A stretch of DNA of 30,741 nt. Origin: Colimorpha sp045597945. Its GTDB lineage: Bacteria > Bacteroidota > Bacteroidia > Bacteroidales > P3. The stretch spans positions 1 to 30,741 of the forward strand of contig JAZLLD010000085.1 of assembly GCA_045597945.1 (NCBI GenBank), read 5' to 3'. A model generated the notes under the pieces. The model worked only from the letters and a program-made list of their open reading frames with translations, did not search any database and had not been told where the DNA came from. Made by a program: the position numbers and the translations under genes. Shown one piece after another: positions 25,602 to 30,741 of the stretch. Numbering within the stretch: position 1 is the first letter of the stretch; every line of letters begins with the position of its first letter.

Positions 25602-26369
25602 ATGGAAGAAAACAACAATATCCCCGAAACCGAGGTTGCGAACACCACTGCCGAGCAGCCCGTTAGCGAAAACCAGTGCTGCTGCCCCGACTGCCAGCCC
25701 AAAGACGAAGATATTCGCACTCAGCATCATAAGAAGATGTGCGTGGCCCACACCTGCGCCTTCATTCTCAACATCGTTTTCTTTGTTGGTTTGGTGGTGC
25801 TCTACATCCTCCACTTCACTGGCAAGGGCGCTCCCAGCAAGTTTAATCCCGATGCATCCGAACCCATGATTGCTGAGGATGGCGTACTGAAAGTGGCCTA
25901 CGTCAACAGCGACACCCTGCTGGCCAAATACCAGTATGCTATTGACCTTCAGGACGAACTGAACCGCTACAAAGAGACTCAAGAGAAGAGCTATCAGGAA
26001 CAGATGATCAAATTCCAGAACGACTACCAGAACTTCCTCAAGACCGGCGAGAACATGACCCTCAGCCAGCAGCAGGCCAAAGAGACCGAGCTGAAACAGC
26101 GTGCCGAGAAATTGTCCACCCTCGAGCAAGAACTGGCCGGAAAGATCATGCAGAAGCAGATGGACTCCAACGTGGAGCTTCTCAACCGCATCTTTGCCTT
26201 CGTCCGCGAATATAATGCTGAGAATCAGCAGTTCGACATCATCCTGCGCAAGACCTTCAACGACTCCCCCACCCTCTACATGAACCCCGCAATGGACATC
26301 ACCGACGAGATTCTCGAGGGCCTCAACAACGAGTACAAAGAGGTAAAAGCCAAGAAGAAATCTAAATAA
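25602..26369 (+). CDS. OmpH/Skp-like protein with N-terminal membrane anchor
   Basis: This 255-residue protein ends with an OmpH/Skp-type module: VLKVAYVNSDTLLAKYQYA (about 93-111) followed by a long alpha-helical coiled coil. Skp proteins hold unfolded outer-membrane proteins in the periplasm. Instead of a cleavable signal peptide, this one has a polar, Cys-rich head (CCCPDC at 26-31) and one transmembrane helix (about 51-72), so it is likely tethered with the coiled coil outside the cytoplasm. I chose the ATG at 25602; an ATG at 25575 overlaps the gltX stop by one base and adds nine residues. It is downstream of gltX in one transcript, and a GTGAAT-type hairpin follows the stop. Confidence 0.82.
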   Translation: MEENNNIPETEVANTTAEQPVSENQCCCPDCQPKDEDIRTQHHKKMCVAHTCAFILNIVFFVGLVVLYILHFTGKGAPSKFNPDASEPMIAEDGVLKVAYVNSDTLLAKYQYAIDLQDELNRYKETQEKSYQEQMIKFQNDYQNFLKTGENMTLSQQQAKETELKQRAEKLSTLEQELAGKIMQKQMDSNVELLNRIFAFVREYNAENQQFDIILRKTFNDSPTLYMNPAMDITDEILEGLNNEYKEVKAKKKSK

Positions 26370-26470
26370 TTTGTGAAATGAGTGAATTGTGAATGAGTGA
26401 ATAGTGAATTGTGAATAGTGAATAGTGCGGCAGCCCTCAATTCACTATTCACTATTCACTACTTCACAAA
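26370..26470 (+). repeat. GTGAAT-type hairpin repeat, copy 1
   Basis: The element begins right after the OmpH-like stop. The left arm (26370-26426) is built of repeated GTGAATA/TGAATTG units; the right arm (26438-26470) is its approximate reverse complement. The loop GCGGCAGCCCT joins them. It may terminate the gltX transcript. Confidence 0.8.
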
Positions 26471-26489
26471 AAAAACACTCCCCTTCAAT

Positions 26490-27137
26490 ATGAACCTAAA
26501 AGCCGCCCTTTTCGATCTTGACGGGACCCTCTTCGATACTGAGGGCCAATACACTGTTTATTGGGAAAAGATTGGGCAGCTCTACCACCCCGAGATTCCC
26601 GATTTTGCCAACATCATCAAGGGAACCACACTCACCAACATCCTCAACAAATACTTTGCCGAACCCACGCTGCAAGCTAAGATTGTGGCCAGCCTCTACG
26701 AACACGAATCGCAGATGCAATACACTTTCTTCCCCCACGCGGTAGAACTCCTCAGCAACCTGAGAGCCAATGGGATAAAACTGGCCGTTGTTACCAGTTC
26801 CAACCAAGAGAAGATGGCAAACGTATCCAGGCAAATGCCCGACTTCAACAAACTCTTCGACCATGTGCTCACGGCCGAATGTTTCTCGCATTCCAAACCC
26901 CACCCCGACTGCTATCTGAAAGGTGCCGCCCACTTCGGTTGCACTCCGGCCGAATGCGTCGTCTTTGAGGACGCTCTCACGGGCCTGGCAGCCGGCATGG
27001 CCGCCCAAATGTTCACATTTGGCCTGGCCACCAGCAACAGCCGTGCCACTATCGCCGACAAGTGCAGCCATGTGCTCGACGGCTACGAAGGTTTGAGCTA
27101 TAAGAAAGTCATCCAAATAGTTAAACAATATGAATAA
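26490..27137 (+). CDS. HAD-superfamily phosphatase (beta-phosphoglucomutase-like)
   Basis: This 215-residue hydrolase has motif I FDLDGTLFDTE (nucleophile D and the +2 D), motif II VVTSSN, the Lys of SKPHPDCY and motif IV VVFEDALTGLAAG. The small helical cap between motifs I and II (about 15-85) is the class seen in beta-phosphoglucomutase and broad-range sugar phosphatases. The substrate is unknown. I use the ATG at 26490; the longer frame runs back through the hairpin repeat. The next gene overlaps its end by 8 bp. Confidence 0.92.
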   Translation: MNLKAALFDLDGTLFDTEGQYTVYWEKIGQLYHPEIPDFANIIKGTTLTNILNKYFAEPTLQAKIVASLYEHESQMQYTFFPHAVELLSNLRANGIKLAVVTSSNQEKMANVSRQMPDFNKLFDHVLTAECFSHSKPHPDCYLKGAAHFGCTPAECVVFEDALTGLAAGMAAQMFTFGLATSNSRATIADKCSHVLDGYEGLSYKKVIQIVKQYE

Positions 27138-27729
27138 TCGACTCACCCTGATTTCCGCCCTCCTTCTTGCCCTGAGTTCCTGCTCCCATTTCGGCGGCAA
27201 TCCCCCGCACCCCAGCAAGGAAGACGCACTGCATTTCATATCCGTCATCCCCGACCATCGCATTTTCCCCGGATCCAGAGAGATGTTCACCGAGGACTAC
27301 TACCGTAGCCTTTCCCGCGCCTGGGATGTGCCCAGCGACGCCATCGGCGAAATCGGTAGCGACGAATGGCTCTACTACTTTATCACCGGCAATGGCGACT
27401 GCGACGACTTCCGCATCGAAGATATCAACATAACCAGCAAAGGTCGCCACGCAACAATACGATTTGTGGCATACCAGTGCCAACGGGCCGACACCCATCA
27501 GATTGACCTACAATACAACAAAGGGAAATGGCTCATAGCTGATTACGACGCAACATTAAGCGAACTGGAACACTACACCAAGACACAAACCCAGTATTTC
27601 CAAAGCAAAGAATGGCAGGCCTATCTCGACCGAATGCTGGCCGACCCTGAATGGAGCGATGTGGCCACAGCCAAAGCCGAGGAAGTAAAAGCCTTCCTGG
27701 ACAAGCCTGCCAACAAGAACCACAACTAG
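27130..27729 (+). CDS. Small putative lipoprotein of unknown function
   Basis: This 199-residue protein starts with a lipoprotein signal (MNNRLTLISALLLALSSC, lipobox LSSC, Cys18), so it is probably lipid-anchored in the envelope. The mature part (about 40-185) mixes helix with beta strands such as HATIRFVAYQC and HQIDLQYNKGKWLIADYD. That pattern resembles NTF2-like/DUF3828-type small domains, but the match is loose. It contains no catalytic motif I recognise. It overlaps the HAD gene by 8 bp and is probably translated from the same mRNA. The function is unknown. Confidence 0.75.
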   Translation: MNNRLTLISALLLALSSCSHFGGNPPHPSKEDALHFISVIPDHRIFPGSREMFTEDYYRSLSRAWDVPSDAIGEIGSDEWLYYFITGNGDCDDFRIEDINITSKGRHATIRFVAYQCQRADTHQIDLQYNKGKWLIADYDATLSELEHYTKTQTQYFQSKEWQAYLDRMLADPEWSDVATAKAEEVKAFLDKPANKNHN

Positions 27730-27889
27730 CCCTCAATTCATTTTTAGTGAATTGTGAATTGGGCGGCAGCCCTCATAATTCATAAATCTAGCGTGGTGCG
27801 CCAGCCATCCCCTCTTGAGAGGGCAAGAAAAGTCCGGTGGACTTTTGGAGAAGGCGGGGGGTATGTATCTGAATTCAAACTAAATTCCA
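27730..27889. repeat. GTGAAT-type repeat copy 2 plus dispersed-repeat-like hairpin
   Basis: Copy 2 of the hairpin family lies at about 27728-27786, with AGCCCTCAATTCA at 27728, an AATTCA/TGAATT inverted repeat, the small hairpin GGGC/GCCC (27761-27772) and AGCCCTCATAATTCA. Then a perfect hairpin AAAAGTCC/GGACTTTT (27828-27846) lies in CCCTCTTGAGAGGG-type sequence that resembles intergenic dispersed repeats I recall from Bacteroides and Prevotella. It has no coding potential. Confidence 0.6.
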
Positions 27890-28123
27890 ATAGGTGACCT
27901 CTAAAAATTGTTTTTCTGACCGAGCTTGCTCGGCCAGAATGACTGAAAGACGAGAAAGGTTCTGTGAACCTTTTGAGAAAAGTCAATATTATCAGAAATT
28001 GCTAGTTATTAATAATTTCTGGTCGATAATGACTTTCTCGGATTTTCACTGGAAATCCTCGTCTTTCAGTTCATAAGTTTCGCTTGCGAAACTTAGATTA
28101 TCTAATTTTTAGAGGTCACCTAT
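27890..28123. mobile_element. MITE-like element with 20-bp terminal inverted repeats
   Basis: The ends are perfect 20-bp inverted repeats (27890-27909 and 28104-28123), with the outer part reading TAGGTGACCTCT...AGAGGTCACCTA. Taking TA as the target duplication, the element body is 228 bp (27893-28120). The inside is mirror-symmetric: hairpin with GCTTGC tip (27914-27939); 13-bp stem (27942-27954 with 28058-28070); 8-bp hairpin (27955-27973); stem GAGAAAAGTC/GACTTTCTC; central stem CAGAAATT/AATTTCTG; 8-bp hairpin (28040-28058); hairpin with GCTTGC tip (28074-28095). It encodes no protein. The TA ends and perfect TIRs suggest a MITE mobilised by an IS630/mariner-type transposase elsewhere; a structured RNA is the alternative. 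Confidence 0.75.
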
Positions 28124-28153
28124 ATATTTTTTCCATTTGTCCAAATGTCTATG

Positions 28154-28241
28154 TTTAGTGAGCAGTGAACAGTGAATTGTGAATAGTGAATTGACCGCGC
28201 CAGCCCTCAATTCACAATTCACTATTTCACTATTCACTAAA
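28154..28241. repeat. GTGAAT-type hairpin repeat, copy 3
   Basis: The left arm (28154-28194) TTTAGTGAGCAGTGAACAG... and the right arm (about 28206-28241) ...TTCACTATTCACTAAA are near-reverse complements around GCGCCAGCCCTC. It is the same family as 26370-26470. Confidence 0.8.
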
Positions 28242-28258
28242 AACCTATTCACTCTACT

Positions 28259-28381
28259 TCAATCCCCTATCTTATCCTCCACCTTTTGGAAAGTCTGCTT
28301 GTCCGTTTTCTCAATAAGGCCTTGCGTCTCCCAACGATAGAGGGCTTTCTTCACACTCATCTCAGTGCTCGTGGTTTGCGC
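28259..28381 (-). pseudogene. Out-of-frame 3' end of the primase/helicase gene
   Basis: In the frame one base back from the main ORF, 40 codons run from 28381 to a stop at 28261-28259. They read AQTTSTEMSVKKALYRWETQ and then GLIEKTDKQTFQKVEDKIGD. This looks like a winged-helix end (basic helix, KKALYRWETQGLIEK) and joins smoothly to ...FGEAYAIFRK in the main frame. A one-base loss near 28378-28383 would explain the break. Confidence 0.75.
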
Positions 28382-30711
28382 TTGCGGAAGATCGCGTACG
28401 CTTCGCCAAACGTGAAAACCTTCTGCAATTCTGCGAAAATAGTCCTAGTCTTGCGCCGAGGCGTTTGTTTCGTGCCGAGGTATTCCTTTGAGGTCATGGC
28501 TTCCTCAATGCGGTCGTGGAAGAACGACATCGAATTCTCGATCATATAGTCGGCGAAGATATTGAAGGTGTTCAGAATCTCCTCCCTCTGGCCTATCTTC
28601 TCCGCCACAGGGCACCATGCCTCGGGCGAACGCTTCAACAGCTCTTCAACCTCCACAAGGCCGTGCTTCTTCACCATCTCCTCGGCCGTGGCACAGAGGA
28701 CAACGCAAGCCACCATACGCTGGGCTGTGATGCAGGTGCGGATACGGGCGCGTGCGGTCACCGCGTCGTTGTCCTTCATAGCTTCAATCCTTACCGCGTC
28801 AAGCCAATGCCTGCCCACCTCCTCCAGCGAAGCCAGCTCAAGGTCGCCTTTAAAAAGACGCAGCATATCGGCAATCACCCTTATGCCGTTCCTCCCTTCC
28901 TCGTCCAGTATTTGGGGGCGTTCGGGCAGGGGAGCGAAAGTGTTGTCGGGGGTGCGGGCAATGGCAATACGCGACAAGAAGCCGTCGGTATAGTTCTGCA
29001 CCACACGAAACAGTGCGTCCGGGGTTCCGCACATCACCACATTCCACAGCAGGCGTTCGATATGCACATTCACCGAATCAATACTCTTGGCTTCCCTCTC
29101 GTAGGCCGATCCGTCGTAAGCCTGGCGGAGCATCACAGAGAAATCCGTGATGCTGCTCTTCCACTTGGCCGCCAACGTGTCGGCTTCGGGAGTGAAACTG
29201 AACGCATGAAGCCCACGGCATTTCGAAAGGCGGTCGGCCAAATTCGCCACAGTGTTATTCAGCGTAATGAATCTGATGGGGTTGTTCGGCTCTTCCCTTT
29301 GCTCCTTTTTGTTCTTATTCTTCCGGGCCTCCGAACGCCAGGCCTCATATACCCCTAAAAAGAATTTATCTTCCTCCTTCACCGGCTCCATCCACTGGCT
29401 TACAATGGGGTCGATTGCGCCCTTGCCGCTCGCATAGTCGCCCGCCATATAGGTCATCAGATTCAAAGTGTTATACACTCCGTGGACCGCAATTCTCACA
29501 TTCGTTGCCAACGCACCGATGGCGGGGAACGACGCAAACAATACAGGCATTGCCATTTGGTCGCCCACTGCGTTCACCGCCTCTGCCAGTCCTTGCGGAA
29601 GGGGCGGCAGCTGCTTGGCATAGAAAGTGGTGTCGAGTTCTGCCGCCTCATCGACGGCCGCGATATAGCTCGGGTCAAACTGATGACGCTCGCGTATCAG
29701 TCTCAGCACATCCTTTATCTTGTACGTCATGGCGGTCTGCTTGGCGTTCACTCCGTTTGCTATACACTGCATCTTCTCTTCCGCTCCGAATGTCTCGTCA
29801 AAAGCGTAGTCGGGAATAACGGCGTTGAGCCAATCGGCATTGAAGCCGCAGAGGTGGCGCAGATTATAAGCGAGCTCATAGTAGCCGCAATTGCGGGTCC
29901 CCCTCGTGGGGGGCCGCTGGTTGTCGCTGTACAGCTCCCAGTAAGTGTCGATGATTTCCTGAAAGGGGATGCCGTTGTAGTCCGACGGATACCAAGGCGT
30001 GTCCTGCGCCGCTGGGTCGCCCTCTTTCTCCGCCTTCCTTTTGGCGGGCTTCGCCACCACCGTGGGAGTCGTTCCCTTGTCCTCCCAAGGGCGGTAATGC
30101 TTATTGGCCTTGTGTGCCGAGGGCGGGAGCTTCTCATCGCCGTTTGCCTCGCGCTCTTTCAGTCGCTCGGCCTCCGCCTTGGCCGTCTCGCTCTCAAAAA
30201 CATCCTTAAAAAGGTCGTCGCTGAGGTATAGCAAATCCTCGTGCGAAGCCGAGCTGGCAAAGCACACTCGGTTGATATCGTGAGCATTGTTATCCATCTC
30301 GCATTGCAGCTCCATGCTCTTCTCCACCTGGCACTCCAAGATAGTGCGCCCCGGGGTGCGGTAGAAGATGGCGTGGCCGCCTCCGTTCACCGAACGCTCC
30401 AACATCAAGAGCTCCCACTTCATGGGGTCGGCAAGCAAGGTAGGCGTGACGCGCTCAAACTCCGCCCTGTCGTCGATGTCGAACATAAAGGCACGGCTCG
30501 GCAACAGATTGCCTTTCACCATCCCGCCAGGGTAGTAGCCCGAGTAGTTGAACTGCACCAACTGCATTTTGCTCTTCTGGTCGCCTTGGCGGGCCTTCTC
30601 CAGGCGGGCAATGTTGGCGGGAGTATTGCGGATGGCAATATACTCTTCACGATTAGTAATAGCTCTAGCTATTTTTACTCCGTTGACTATCTTAATGAAA
30701 TTACAAGACAT
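28357..30711 (-). CDS. BT4734-like primase/DUF3987 helicase-like protein, 3' end frameshifted
   Basis: In the open frame this is 784 residues. The N-terminal domain carries the archaeo-eukaryotic primase pattern: AFMFDIDD (74-81, hDhD), SVNGGGH (107-113) and DINRVCFASS (145-154), which places it with BT4734-like PrimPol domains. A linker and helical module follow (about 248-320). A DUF3987-type ATPase core begins near 385, with a degenerate Walker A GDYASGKG (424-431). Such proteins replicate mobile elements and prophages. The frame ends in RKRKPRALR, not in a sensible domain, whereas the neighbouring frame continues a winged-helix tail (28259-28381). The gene is therefore probably frameshifted, though perhaps still partly functional. 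The ATG is at 30711, and the repeat-rich region lies just beyond the 3' end. No other element genes are visible before the window ends. Confidence 0.82.
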   Translation of the reverse strand: MSCNFIKIVNGVKIARAITNREEYIAIRNTPANIARLEKARQGDQKSKMQLVQFNYSGYYPGGMVKGNLLPSRAFMFDIDDRAEFERVTPTLLADPMKWELLMLERSVNGGGHAIFYRTPGRTILECQVEKSMELQCEMDNNAHDINRVCFASSASHEDLLYLSDDLFKDVFESETAKAEAERLKEREANGDEKLPPSAHKANKHYRPWEDKGTTPTVVAKPAKRKAEKEGDPAAQDTPWYPSDYNGIPFQEIIDTYWELYSDNQRPPTRGTRNCGYYELAYNLRHLCGFNADWLNAVIPDYAFDETFGAEEKMQCIANGVNAKQTAMTYKIKDVLRLIRERHQFDPSYIAAVDEAAELDTTFYAKQLPPLPQGLAEAVNAVGDQMAMPVLFASFPAIGALATNVRIAVHGVYNTLNLMTYMAGDYASGKGAIDPIVSQWMEPVKEEDKFFLGVYEAWRSEARKNKNKKEQREEPNNPIRFITLNNTVANLADRLSKCRGLHAFSFTPEADTLAAKWKSSITDFSVMLRQAYDGSAYEREAKSIDSVNVHIERLLWNVVMCGTPDALFRVVQNYTDGFLSRIAIARTPDNTFAPLPERPQILDEEGRNGIRVIADMLRLFKGDLELASLEEVGRHWLDAVRIEAMKDNDAVTARARIRTCITAQRMVACVVLCATAEEMVKKHGLVEVEELLKRSPEAWCPVAEKIGQREEILNTFNIFADYMIENSMSFFHDRIEEAMTSKEYLGTKQTPRRKTRTIFAELQKVFTFGEAYAIFRKRKPRALR

Positions 30712-30741
30712 AATGAATTAATTAATAATTAATAATTAATA

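Noticed and set aside
27780..28076. Small frames on both strands across the MITE-like element and its left flank
   Set aside because: They coincide with hairpins and inverted repeats. The PPPSPKVHRTF-like residues resemble translations of dispersed repeats, not a protein.
28370..28390. Programmed -1 frameshift in the primase/helicase gene
   Set aside because: The shift needed is -1, but no X-XXY-YYZ heptamer or obvious downstream structure is present; a one-base deletion is simpler.

Overview
The window looks like chromosomal DNA from a member of the Bacteroidales. The evidence is two protein families carrying type IX secretion sorting tails (one type A, one type B), a GWxTD-domain protein, a BT4734-like/DUF3987 protein, and several promoters of the Bacteroidetes type (-33 TTTG, -7 TAnnTTTG). 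The coding regions are moderately GC-rich and the intergenic DNA is AT-rich. I cannot name the genus from the sequence alone.

Layout. 1-450: two tandem tRNA-Arg(ACG) genes on the minus strand with a consensus promoter, a terminator, and a fragment of a further tRNA copy at the left edge. 0.45-3.95 kb (minus): a GNAT acetyltransferase, then a membrane glycosyltransferase, an ECF sigma factor and an outer-membrane-type protein that overlaps the sigma gene by 4 bp. 4.07-8.06 kb (plus): tgt and a large type-B T9SS cargo protein. 8.6-11.7 kb (minus): alaS and a GroES-like protein. 12.2-16.9 kb (plus): a type-A T9SS cargo protein, a GH29 alpha-L-fucosidase and an NdpA-family nucleoid protein. 17.0-19.8 kb (minus): a tight purine-salvage and housekeeping operon, rdgB - BFN/UVR protein - purine nucleoside phosphorylase - Cof-type HAD phosphatase. 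20.5-26.4 kb (plus): an envelope-related series with a GWxTD protein, an LpxL/HtrB-type acyltransferase, a GT2 glycosyltransferase, gltX and a membrane-anchored OmpH/Skp-like protein. 26.5-27.7 kb (plus): a HAD phosphatase overlapping a small lipoprotein. 28.26-30.71 kb (minus): a primase/helicase-like protein of mobile-element type whose 3' end is frameshifted.

Most of the gene content is ordinary core Bacteroidales metabolism and envelope biology. The unusual material is mostly between genes. The strongest item is a roughly 230-bp element at 27890-28123 with perfect 20-bp terminal inverted repeats, TA at both ends and an almost fully self-complementary, mirror-symmetric interior; this is what a MITE or a large structured element looks like. 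Beside it are three copies of a GTGAAT-rich hairpin repeat with a shared AGCCCTCA core, and the broken end of the primase/helicase gene. Elsewhere an 11-bp GCGAAGGAnGA tandem repeat sits beside a GC-rich hairpin at two loci, with a degenerate trace at a third. The convergent gap at 8.3-8.4 kb holds a long AT-rich multi-register palindrome.

All calls come from reading the sequence by eye. Family names rest on recognised motifs, not on database searches.
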